A stretch of DNA of 27,026 nucleotides, from contig JANXXY010000091.1 of assembly GCA_025350365.1 (NCBI GenBank), positions 1 through 27,026 of the forward strand. The letters run 5' to 3'. The stretch comes from Bacteroidales bacterium (GTDB lineage: Bacteria; Bacteroidota; Bacteroidia; Bacteroidales; JAAUTT01). Position 1 is the first letter of the stretch; every line of letters begins with the position of its first letter. Positions 16,462 to 24,181 of this stretch are shown here, one piece after another. The notes beneath the pieces were generated by a model that did not search any database, was not told the origin of the DNA, and was given only the letters and a program-made list of their open reading frames with translations. The position numbers and the translations under genes were made by a program.

Positions 16462-17427
16462 ATGAAATTTCTGATTACAATCGATACGGAAGCTGATAAT
16501 CAATGGGATCATGGAATTGACCTAAACACTAAAAATATTGAACATGTTCCAAGATTTCAGGTTTTATGTAATAGGTATAATATTAAACCAACTTATTTGG
16601 TAACAACTGAGGTGTGTGAAAATGAGTTTGCTAAAAAGATTTTTTCCCAATATAGCATTGCGGGGCAAGCGGAAATAGGCGCTCATTTGCATTCATGGAC
16701 AACACCTCCCTTTGTAGATAAGGAAGGTTATAAGTACAATGACCCTTTTCATGCTTTCGCCACAGAAATGCCTGATAATTTATTAATTGAAAAATTGAAA
16801 AATTTGACTTCTCAGATTGAATCTTCATTTGGGACACGACCAGTATCATTTCGATCCGGACGGTATGGTTTTGATGAAAGGGTAGCAAAAGTTCTAATTG
16901 AGCTTGGTTATAAGGTGGATAGCAGTGTAACTCCATTTACCAATTGGAAGAATTGTAAAGGCGCACCAAGCGGGGTTGGTGGACCAGATTTTATGCATAA
17001 AACCAATACTCCTTATACAATTACAACCACTTCCGGCTCCATTCTGGAAGTACCCGTAACTATACTGCCTACCAAATGGCCTCTTACACATAATCCTGAA
17101 CTAGCCCGTTACTTGTTCCAAAAAGTAGATGATTCATTTTTTATGCGGGCTGTACGAAAATTAATGTTTGCTAATCAGCCATTATGGCTAAGACCTAATA
17201 AAAGTTCAAAAATTGAAAACTTCATTCAAATTATAAATGAAGCAAAACGTTTAAAGTTACCATTCATTGTAATGATGTTCCATTCAAGTGAGTTGATGCC
17301 CGGTGGATCACCTTATTGGACTAATGAAAAAGAAATTGAAATCCTATATCGGTTTTTAGAAGAATTCTTTTTATTTTTACAAGACGTTGATATTGAGTCT
17401 ATTACATTAAGTAAAACCGTTATTTAA
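16462..17427 (+). CDS. Polysaccharide-deacetylase-like protein (NodB-type), cytoplasmic
   Basis: A 321-residue protein with a carbohydrate esterase 4 (NodB) architecture: strand FLITIDTEADNQWD (3-16, Asp8/Glu10/Asp12 in place of the usual TFDDG), the metal-site pair EIGAHLHSWTTPP (71-83; His75 and His77), the RSGRYGFDERV loop (131-141; Arg131), and the late strand IVMMFHSSELMPGG (269-282; His274). These are the normal positions of the CE4 base, metal ligands, Arg and final His. There is no signal peptide, so it would act inside the cell, for example on a lipid-linked or nucleotide-linked N-acetyl sugar, unlike secreted chitin/peptidoglycan deacetylases. Start ATG 16462 lies directly before the first conserved strand. 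It is set off from its neighbours by 75 and 104 bases and may be a small transcription unit of its own. Confidence 0.82.
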   Translation: MKFLITIDTEADNQWDHGIDLNTKNIEHVPRFQVLCNRYNIKPTYLVTTEVCENEFAKKIFSQYSIAGQAEIGAHLHSWTTPPFVDKEGYKYNDPFHAFATEMPDNLLIEKLKNLTSQIESSFGTRPVSFRSGRYGFDERVAKVLIELGYKVDSSVTPFTNWKNCKGAPSGVGGPDFMHKTNTPYTITTTSGSILEVPVTILPTKWPLTHNPELARYLFQKVDDSFFMRAVRKLMFANQPLWLRPNKSSKIENFIQIINEAKRLKLPFIVMMFHSSELMPGGSPYWTNEKEIEILYRFLEEFFLFLQDVDIESITLSKTVI

Positions 17428-17461
17428 TTGAAATTAAAGTAGATATGTTTCAATTAAATAA
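17420..17461. terminator. Perfect 14-bp inverted repeat after the deacetylase gene
   Basis: TTATTTAATTGAAA (17420-17433) and TTTCAATTAAATAA (17448-17461) are exact reverse complements with a 14-base loop between them; a G-T wobble could extend the stem by one pair. The left arm includes the stop codon of the deacetylase gene. The stem is almost all A-T, so as RNA it is only moderately stable, and no uniform U-tract follows (the downstream bases are an A/T mixture). It is symmetrical enough to serve as a two-way terminator, an mRNA 3'-end stabiliser, or a protein operator ahead of the next gene. Confidence 0.5.
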
Positions 17462-17531
17462 TATATTTATAAAAGTCAGCATAGAGCTTTTTATATATTG
17501 AAACTGAATAAATAAATAAATTTTAAAAATA

Positions 17532-18650
17532 GTGAAATTCTGTTTTAAAGGAAATATTACCGGAGCGCTTCTTGGCAAAACTGAAGGGGGTGGTGAATTG
17601 CAGGTAGCTTTACTTGCAAAAGCATTGGCTAAAAACGGGCATGAGGTAGTAATTATTGACCCTGTGGATTGCGATAAAGATTTTGTTACGGAAGACGGAA
17701 TTAAAGTGCTCACCGTACCAAATTGGAAAAATGGATTGCCTGTGATAAGATTTATGTTTAAGCTTTTGCCAGGATTATACCGTCTTTTATTGCAGCAAAA
17801 GGCAGATGTGTATTATTGCAGAATGAGAGACTTTCAGCATCTATTGCCTTATATGGTGGCACGTAAAGTAAAAGCAAAGTTTGTATTGGCAATGGCGGCA
17901 GATATTGATGCTACCGGGTTTAAAGAACGGTATCAATATTTTTACAAGACTCAAAAATTTTCGTTGTGGCTATTTTTTAGTGGACTTTTGATTGAGTTAG
18001 TTCAGCCATTCCTGTTGCGAAATTCTGATATCTTATTGACACAACACGAAGGACAAAAGCAGATTTTAGATGCTAGAAAAATAAACTCTTTTGTTTTTGG
18101 CAACCTAATCGATTTGGCCATGATTCCTTTAGTTGAAAACCCTGTTAAAACAGATTTTATCTATGTAAGTTCATTTCTTCAGATAAGAAAAGGGTTTATA
18201 GAATTATTTAGATTAATTGAACAATCGCCAATGCAATCGTTTACCATAATTGGCAAACCTTCTGGAAAGATATCAATTGATCTTTTCGAAAAATTACAAA
18301 ACTTTAAGAATGTTAAGCTTCTGGGAAAACTAGATCATCTTGAATCGATTATTCATATTGCCAATTCAAAGGCATTAGTAACTACTTCCCCAATGGAAGG
18401 GTTTCCAAATATATTTCTCGAAGCATGGGCCACAGGGGTTCCCGTGATTTCATATATTGTTGATCCCGGTGATATTATTGTTAAAAATCACCTGGGCCTT
18501 GTGTGTAATGGGCAATTCGATCTTTTATGTTCTAATATTAACAATTTTGATAATTGCATTTTTGATGCCAATAAACTCAAAGATTATGTTAAAAAGAATC
18601 ATTCTGTTGAGTTTGCTCATTCTAAACTCCTTGATATTTTGAATACTTAA
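17532..18650 (+). CDS. Glycosyltransferase family 4-like (GTG start)
   Basis: A 372-residue GT-B enzyme. The N-terminus FKGNITGALLGKTEGGGELQ (5-24) carries the glycine-rich nucleotide-binding loop TEGGGE, and the next helices follow standard GT4 spacing. C-terminal donor motif: MEGFPNIFLEAWATGVPVIS (288-307), with Glu289 and Glu297 forming the E-x7-E pair. The start is GTG at 17532, since the conserved first strand begins at residue 1 and no ATG lies upstream in frame nearby. It follows the 14-bp inverted repeat and begins a new close-packed run; the next gene starts 14 bases after it. Sugar specificity unknown. Confidence 0.88.
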   Translation: MKFCFKGNITGALLGKTEGGGELQVALLAKALAKNGHEVVIIDPVDCDKDFVTEDGIKVLTVPNWKNGLPVIRFMFKLLPGLYRLLLQQKADVYYCRMRDFQHLLPYMVARKVKAKFVLAMAADIDATGFKERYQYFYKTQKFSLWLFFSGLLIELVQPFLLRNSDILLTQHEGQKQILDARKINSFVFGNLIDLAMIPLVENPVKTDFIYVSSFLQIRKGFIELFRLIEQSPMQSFTIIGKPSGKISIDLFEKLQNFKNVKLLGKLDHLESIIHIANSKALVTTSPMEGFPNIFLEAWATGVPVISYIVDPGDIIVKNHLGLVCNGQFDLLCSNINNFDNCIFDANKLKDYVKKNHSVEFAHSKLLDILNT

Positions 18651-18664
18651 AACTTACACTTTAA

Positions 18665-19756
18665 ATGCGTATATTATTTATTATTGATTGTCTCACATCT
18701 GGCGGAAAAGAACGCAGAATGGTTGAGTTATTAAAAGGGCTTAAAAAAGTGGAAGGAATACAGTGCTCCCTGGCTATAATGAGCTATGAAATATATTATA
18801 AGGAAGTACTCGATTTTAATATTCCGATAAATTACTTTATTAGAAAAACAAAAAAGGACTTTTCGATTTTCAATAAATTATATCATTTTTGCCAGGACAC
18901 CAAGCCTGATGTTATTCATTGTTGGGATAGTATGACCGCTGTATATTCGGCATATGTTTGTAAATTATTAGGTATTACATTTGTAAATGGAATGGTAATT
19001 GATACGCCGGCAGGTTTAAAAATTCTTTATAAACATTGGGTAAGGGCACAATTTGTATTCCCGTTTTCTGATATTATTATTGGAAATTCAAATGCAGGTT
19101 TAAAATCATATAGAGCGCCGGCTCGAAAAAGCTATTGCATCTACAATGGATATAATTTCGAACGATCCTCTAATATCTTGCCTGTGAATGAGATTCGCAA
19201 ACAATTAAATATTGATACGAAATACATTGTAGGGATGGTGGCAGAATTCTCCATTCTTAAAGATTATAAAACATATTATATGGCAGCCAAAACTATTCTT
19301 GATAGTCGCAATGACATTACATTCGTTGCCATTGGTAAAAATACAGACGCAGACGAATCTCTTAAGCTGGTTGAGGAAAAGCATCAGAGTAACTTTAGAT
19401 TTCTGGGGACAAAATCAAATATTGAATCATATATTAATATCATGGATATATGTGTTCTGGCCACTTTTACTGAAGGAATATCCAATGCAATAATGGAATA
19501 TATGGCATTAGGAAAACCAGTGGTTGCAACATCCGGAGGGGGCACTAATGAAATTATTCAGGACAAAATAACAGGATATTTGGTTAAAAAATCTGATCCC
19601 TTTGATCTAGCAGAAAAAATTCAAACACTTTTAAATGACTCTGAACTAAGACGTCAAATGGGTTCGCTGGGGAAAAAGAGGGTGGAAAATTTGTTTTCAA
19701 TTGATAGAATGGTAAATGATTATGTTTCAGTCTATCAAAAAGCACTAATTAAATAA
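18665..19756 (+). CDS. Glycosyltransferase family 4
   Basis: A 363-residue GT-B enzyme with clear family signals: RILFIIDCLTSGGKERRMVE (2-21, the loop SGGKERR of the GT4 acceptor domain), PDVIHCWDSM (81-90), NSNAGLKSY (141-149), IYNGYNFE (159-166; the 'I.NG.D' turn), VGMVAEFSILKDYKTYY (189-205) and the donor site TEGISNAIMEYMALGKPVVA (269-288), where Glu270 and Glu278 form the E-x7-E pair. The product is cytosolic or peripherally membrane-bound, and length is standard. Gaps of 14 and 5 bases to its neighbours indicate one transcript. Confidence 0.92.
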   Translation: MRILFIIDCLTSGGKERRMVELLKGLKKVEGIQCSLAIMSYEIYYKEVLDFNIPINYFIRKTKKDFSIFNKLYHFCQDTKPDVIHCWDSMTAVYSAYVCKLLGITFVNGMVIDTPAGLKILYKHWVRAQFVFPFSDIIIGNSNAGLKSYRAPARKSYCIYNGYNFERSSNILPVNEIRKQLNIDTKYIVGMVAEFSILKDYKTYYMAAKTILDSRNDITFVAIGKNTDADESLKLVEEKHQSNFRFLGTKSNIESYINIMDICVLATFTEGISNAIMEYMALGKPVVATSGGGTNEIIQDKITGYLVKKSDPFDLAEKIQTLLNDSELRRQMGSLGKKRVENLFSIDRMVNDYVSVYQKALIK

Positions 19757-19761
19757 ATTGA

Positions 19762-20661
19762 ATGCAACTCATGTTTCATAACAAAATTACTGCTACAGAG
19801 GAATATATCCGGGGTTTGGACATTATGGGTAAGTCCGCGGTTTCTATTTGTTCTATCGTAAGAGATTGCGAGAAAAACTTAAATGAAAATATAGCACGGA
19901 TAGAACGTTTGCGATCATTTTTTAAAAAATCAGAAATTGTAGTTTTTGAAAATGATAGTAAAGATGACACCAAGTCTGTTCTAAAAAAATGGATGACCCA
20001 ATCTAAAAATGTCACTGTTTTTTGCGAAGATTTCAACAGTAGGACGATTCCATCAAAAAATATTAATAACGTAAATCGTTATTTTTCGATTTTTAGAATC
20101 GAAAAAATGGCGTTTTTTCGAAATAAATACATCGAATATTTAAATGGGAGTTCATTTAAAAAGGATTATGTTATTGTAATTGATTTAGATATCTCTAATT
20201 TTGATTTAAATGGAGTAGTGCATTCATTTGGTATCACCCACAAATGGGATTGCTTAACAGCTAACGGAATTTCATTATCGTCAAGGTTATCGAAACAATA
20301 TCATGATTCCTATGCTTTTATTGAGCTTGGTAAAATCCAAGCCAAACAAACGGAAGATTCTATTCGATTTAATCGCTCACATTATGCTTATTTAAAGCCT
20401 TTAATGCCTTTACTTAAAGTTGATTCAGCTTATGGAGGTTTAGCTATTTATAAATGGCAATCACTAAAAGGGCTTTCGTATTCTTTTTTAACCAATAATG
20501 ACGAGCGGGTAGAATCAAAATGCGAACATGCCGCTTTGCATAAGGCAATGAAAGAGCATGGTTTTGATAATATTTATATTAATCCTTCCATGATTGTAAA
20601 ATATAGATCGATATCTTTATCTCTTGTTTTTAAATATATTAAAGATATTTTTCAAAAATAG
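19762..20661 (+). CDS. GT-A-like glycosyltransferase, possibly GT69-like
   Basis: A 299-residue protein with a GT-A-like pattern: strand SAVSICSIVRDCEKNL (25-40), VVFENDSKDDTKSVLKKW (60-77), the metal-binding strand VIVIDLDIS (137-145, DLD at 141-143) and, late in the protein, VDSAYGGLAIYKW. The 'FENDSKDDT...W' plus 'DLD' plus 'SAYGGLAIY' combination resembles the fungal capsule mannosyltransferase family (CMT1/CAP59, GT69) and its bacterial relatives; this is from memory and needs a profile search. About 22 residues precede the first conserved strand, so translation may begin at an internal Met (residue 4 or 22) instead of the ATG at 19762. No membrane segment. Five bases follow the preceding GT4 gene and 35 precede the next. 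Confidence 0.65.
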   Translation: MQLMFHNKITATEEYIRGLDIMGKSAVSICSIVRDCEKNLNENIARIERLRSFFKKSEIVVFENDSKDDTKSVLKKWMTQSKNVTVFCEDFNSRTIPSKNINNVNRYFSIFRIEKMAFFRNKYIEYLNGSSFKKDYVIVIDLDISNFDLNGVVHSFGITHKWDCLTANGISLSSRLSKQYHDSYAFIELGKIQAKQTEDSIRFNRSHYAYLKPLMPLLKVDSAYGGLAIYKWQSLKGLSYSFLTNNDERVESKCEHAALHKAMKEHGFDNIYINPSMIVKYRSISLSLVFKYIKDIFQK

Positions 20662-20696
20662 GTGGAATTGCTATTAAAAACTACACTGTAAAACAC

Positions 20697-21731
20697 ATGG
20701 CTCAATTTAAGCTTTTAATATTAAACGACAACGATTTCAATTCGGGATTTGGCGGTCAGGCCAGTTTTATAAAAAACCTGCATCCATACCTCGAAAAGGA
20801 ATTTGAGTTAACGTATTTAATTCTCCCGGCATACCTTTTTAAGCAGCGTATAATCCCCATTCGATTATTATACCTGCTGCGAGTTTTGCTTTTTCTGATA
20901 AGACGGCAAAAAAAGGTGAATTTTATTCTTTCTCATACTCCGGAGGCGTCATTTGTGGCTTCATTTTTTAAATTACCTTTTATCCATATTTTTCATGGGA
21001 ATACTAATGCCTTAGAGAAGTCCGTATTCTGGTATGGAAAATACCTGAAAGGAATTTTTCGTTTTTTTGAAAAACGAATTATTAAAAAAGCATCACTTCT
21101 TTATACCGTTGGAGACTATAGACCCGATGCCAAAAAATTTTATAACCCTATTGATATACCTAATAATCTTATCAAAAATAACTCCACGAAGAGTACCGGT
21201 TTTGTATTTGCAGGACGATTGGAAGAGCTAAAAAATGTGGACTCCATTATTTCTATTTACAGCAGCTTACCTGAAACCATTCAAGAAAAACACAAACTGG
21301 AAATTATCGGTACCGGCACCCAGGAAGTAAAACTTAGGAAGCTGGTTCATACGCTAAATTTGAATGATAAAATCAAATTTCACGGCCTCGTAAAAAATGC
21401 TAAGGCTATTGAAATTATAAGCCAATCTGCAATACTTCTAATGGCTTCTATGCACGAGGGCTTTCCTATGGTTATTGCAGAAAGTCTGACCGTTGGAACA
21501 CCAATTATTTCAACTGACGTAGGTGATATAAGGTCCGTGGTAAAAAATAATTTTAATGGTTATCTCCTACCCCTTGGCTTTTCTGTTGAGGATTATGTGG
21601 AAAAGATAACCCGGATTTTAGAGAATTATGATTTTTATTCGCGCAATGCCATCAAATCATCCGCTATATTTGATGCTAAAGTAATAGCGTCCTCATTTAT
21701 CGCTGATTGCCGGAGTATTTTAATTAATTAA
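20697..21731 (+). CDS. Glycosyltransferase family 4-like
   Basis: A 344-residue GT-B enzyme. N-terminal features are LLILNDNDFNSGFGGQASFI (6-25) with the glycine-rich loop, FILSHTPEASF (76-86) and IFHGNTNALEKS (98-109). C-terminal features are FVFAGRLEELKNVDSII (169-185), the LEIIGTGTQEVKL strand (201-213), VKNAKAIEIISQSAILLMAS (232-251) and the donor site HEGFPMVIAESLTVGTPII (253-271), with Glu254 and Glu262 as the E-x7-E pair. An amphipathic basic stretch (RIIPIRLLYLLRVLLFLIRR, 51-70) would suit membrane association. Standard length for the family, complete. Twelve bases separate it from the next gene. Confidence 0.9.
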   Translation: MAQFKLLILNDNDFNSGFGGQASFIKNLHPYLEKEFELTYLILPAYLFKQRIIPIRLLYLLRVLLFLIRRQKKVNFILSHTPEASFVASFFKLPFIHIFHGNTNALEKSVFWYGKYLKGIFRFFEKRIIKKASLLYTVGDYRPDAKKFYNPIDIPNNLIKNNSTKSTGFVFAGRLEELKNVDSIISIYSSLPETIQEKHKLEIIGTGTQEVKLRKLVHTLNLNDKIKFHGLVKNAKAIEIISQSAILLMASMHEGFPMVIAESLTVGTPIISTDVGDIRSVVKNNFNGYLLPLGFSVEDYVEKITRILENYDFYSRNAIKSSAIFDAKVIASSFIADCRSILIN

Positions 21732-21743
21732 GTTGTAGTTTTT

Positions 21744-23396
21744 ATGAACCAAAAAATAAAAGTCGGTATATTATTAACAAGTTACGAGCTTACAATAGCC
21801 GATTATGAAATGATTGAGAAGATCAAAAACTCTGATTCTTCTGTACTTTCAGTAATTATTATGTACCATCAACACCAAATAATAGCTAATTATAAATCAC
21901 CATTTTATGTTTTTTATGAAGCTTTCGATAAAGCTTTATTTAAAGTTTCTAAAAATTTTTCTTCGAAGAAAAATTTACAAGGCTTATTTATAGATATTCC
22001 TCAAATTACAGTTAATTTCACCTCTCAAAGCAACTCTCCGGAAGATATTTCAGACGATGATTGTTTGCTGTTGAAGCATTATGGACTTGACATCATACTT
22101 CAGGCAGGTACATTTCAAATTGCACACAAATTGATTAATATAGCAAAATATGGTGTTTGGGTTACTAAATTGTATGATTCAAAAGCTATTAAAACAGGAC
22201 CTCAGCTCTATTGGGATTTTGTAAATAAAACAGGAGAATTGGGTTCAGTTGTTCAAATACTGAATGAAGATCAGGAGAAAACCACAACCATATACCGGTC
22301 CTGGGAATTGATGAATCATTACTCTTTAAATATTAACAAAAGTCGTGTTTTTGGCAGGGCATCTTTATATATTCCACGAATTATTAATGGATTATACACC
22401 CAGGGAGAGAGTTATTTAACATATTTAACGAATAGGTTTAATAAGGATATTGAATTTGATACCCATCGTAATTGCGGCTATCCCTCGTCTTTAAATGCCC
22501 TTAAAAATCTAATTAGTGTTTTTATTGTCATCCTTAAACACCTTTTTAAAAAAATCTTTTATCTTGACTACTGGTTTTTACTGGTTAAAGTCAACGAGAA
22601 ATATCAAAGTTTTTCAACATCATTTCCGAAATTTATACGGGTAGATTCCCCTAAGGATCGTTTTTGGGCTGATCCATTTATTATCAGCAGAAATAATAAA
22701 TATTTCCTTTTTGTGGAGGAATTTATCATCAAAACAAAAAAAGGACATATTTCTGTTTTAGAGATAGACAAAACGGGTAAATGCTTATCTTCTAATACAA
22801 TTATTGATCAACCATATCATATGGCTTATCCATTCATATTTGAAAACGACGGTATGTTTTATATGATACCTGATACCAGCCAAAATAAAACAATTGAATT
22901 ATATAAATGTAGCTCTTTCCCTGATAAATGGGAGTTTGTTAAGGTGTTAATGAACAATATCTACGCTGCTGATACTACCCTTTTTTATAATAATAATAAA
23001 TGGTGGTTATTTACTTCTATTGATGAAACGGCGAATAATGCGGGATATGATGCTGAATTATTCTTGTTTTATGCCGACGATTTTATGTCAACCGATTGGA
23101 AGGCACATCCTCAGAACCCAATTATCGCAGATTCAAAGAATGCACGTGGCGCCGGCAGAATTTTTACCTATAATGGTCAAATATTCAGGCCATCACAATA
23201 CTGTCGCGGTAATTATGGAAAGGGGTTTAACCTAAGCCGAATTGAAGTTCTGTCGGAAGATGAATATAAAGAAGAGGCTTATACACGGGTAATACCAGAA
23301 TGGGACGCTAAAATAAAAGGGACGCATACGTTTAACTTTGATGGAGATTTTACTGTTATAGATGCATTTACTCATAGGTCTCGTTTGTGGTCATAA
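21744..23396 (+). CDS. Fusion protein: formyltransferase-like N-terminus + GINT1-like beta-propeller (paralogue 1)
   Basis: A 550-residue protein with two parts. Residues 1-210 look like a formyltransferase-type Rossmann fold (KVGILLTSYELTIADYEMI; YGLDIILQAG at 113-122; KYGVWVTKLYDSK at 135-147), but the catalytic His of the HPSLLP loop seems absent. A linker with a hydrophobic helix (about 250-285) follows. Residues 295-550 form a beta-propeller-type domain with strongly patterned motifs: KDRFWADPF (304-312), PYHMAYPF (357-364), AADTTLFY..NKWWLFTS (408-425), HPQNPI (455-460), ARGAGRIF (467-474), RPSQYCRGNYG (482-492). This wording matches the N-terminal domain of plant glucosamine inositolphosphorylceramide transferase (GINT1_N), related to GH43-like propellers (family memory). 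Function unknown; probably glycan binding or modification. A paralogue lies 785 bases downstream. Confidence 0.72.
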   Translation: MNQKIKVGILLTSYELTIADYEMIEKIKNSDSSVLSVIIMYHQHQIIANYKSPFYVFYEAFDKALFKVSKNFSSKKNLQGLFIDIPQITVNFTSQSNSPEDISDDDCLLLKHYGLDIILQAGTFQIAHKLINIAKYGVWVTKLYDSKAIKTGPQLYWDFVNKTGELGSVVQILNEDQEKTTTIYRSWELMNHYSLNINKSRVFGRASLYIPRIINGLYTQGESYLTYLTNRFNKDIEFDTHRNCGYPSSLNALKNLISVFIVILKHLFKKIFYLDYWFLLVKVNEKYQSFSTSFPKFIRVDSPKDRFWADPFIISRNNKYFLFVEEFIIKTKKGHISVLEIDKTGKCLSSNTIIDQPYHMAYPFIFENDGMFYMIPDTSQNKTIELYKCSSFPDKWEFVKVLMNNIYAADTTLFYNNNKWWLFTSIDETANNAGYDAELFLFYADDFMSTDWKAHPQNPIIADSKNARGAGRIFTYNGQIFRPSQYCRGNYGKGFNLSRIEVLSEDEYKEEAYTRVIPEWDAKIKGTHTFNFDGDFTVIDAFTHRSRLWS

Positions 23397-23413
23397 AATA
23401 GCTGTTTTGAATT

Positions 23414-24151
23414 ATGGAAGATAGGAAGGAGATAAGATTTTTGAATAGTTTTTTGGTTTATACCGATCATTTGGACAAGATAAATGCCGATGAGCATCTG
23501 TTGATCTCTACTTTAAACTCATATTCACTGATTCTCTCTCAAAAAGATGATGTTTTCCGGCATGCTTTAATTCAATCAGATATACTTCTTCCTGATGGCA
23601 TTAGTATTGTTTTGGCTGCACGCTTTTTATACGGGTATAAATTTCCAAAAATTGCAGGAGCTGATCTTTTTTATTATCAAATGTCACGGTTGAATAAAAA
23701 TAGCGGCAAATGCTTTTTTTTGGGTAGTTCAGATGTTGTTCTAAATTTAATTTGCAAGAGGGCATCAATTGAGTTTCCGAATGTGACTATTAACACGTAT
23801 TCTCCACCTTTTAAAACCGAATTTTCAGTTGGTGATAATCTAACAATGGTTGAAACTATTAACCATTTTTGTCCCGATGTGTTATTCATTGGATTGACTG
23901 CTCCCAAACAAGAAAAATGGGCATTTGCGCATTTTCAATCTATTAATGCTAAGCATGTTTGTAGTATAGGCGCCGTGTTTGATTTCTATGCAGGAACTGT
24001 AAAACGAGCCCCAGTTTGGATGATTAAGTCAGGTTTAGAATGGTGCTACCGATTAATTTCAGAACCACGTAGATTATGGAGGCGTTATTTATTGGGAAAT
24101 ATTGCTTTTATTTGGCTTATCATTAAAAATAAATTTATAGTTCAGCCTTGA
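23414..24151 (+). CDS. WecG/TagA/CpsF family glycosyltransferase (GT26)
   Basis: A 245-residue GT26 enzyme. Motifs in order: SYSLILSQKDDVFRHAL (36-52), LLPDGISIVLAAR (58-70; Asp61 matches the PDG aspartate thought to be the catalytic base in TagA), KIAGADLFYYQM (79-90), CFFLGSS (100-106), PDVLFIGLTAPKQEKW (154-169), IGAVFDFYAGTVKRAPVWM (185-203) and the C-terminal LEWCYRLISEPRRLWRRYL (208-226). The arginine-rich tail fits the membrane-binding appendage of TagA. Family members transfer ManNAc, ManNAcA or glucose-type residues onto a lipid-linked GlcNAc early in chain assembly, so it may add the second sugar. It lies between two paralogous propeller proteins (17 and 30 bases away). Complete and of normal length. 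Confidence 0.93.
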   Translation: MEDRKEIRFLNSFLVYTDHLDKINADEHLLISTLNSYSLILSQKDDVFRHALIQSDILLPDGISIVLAARFLYGYKFPKIAGADLFYYQMSRLNKNSGKCFFLGSSDVVLNLICKRASIEFPNVTINTYSPPFKTEFSVGDNLTMVETINHFCPDVLFIGLTAPKQEKWAFAHFQSINAKHVCSIGAVFDFYAGTVKRAPVWMIKSGLEWCYRLISEPRRLWRRYLLGNIAFIWLIIKNKFIVQP

Positions 24152-24181
24152 GTTCAAAACATTTTAATTAGAAAAACAATT

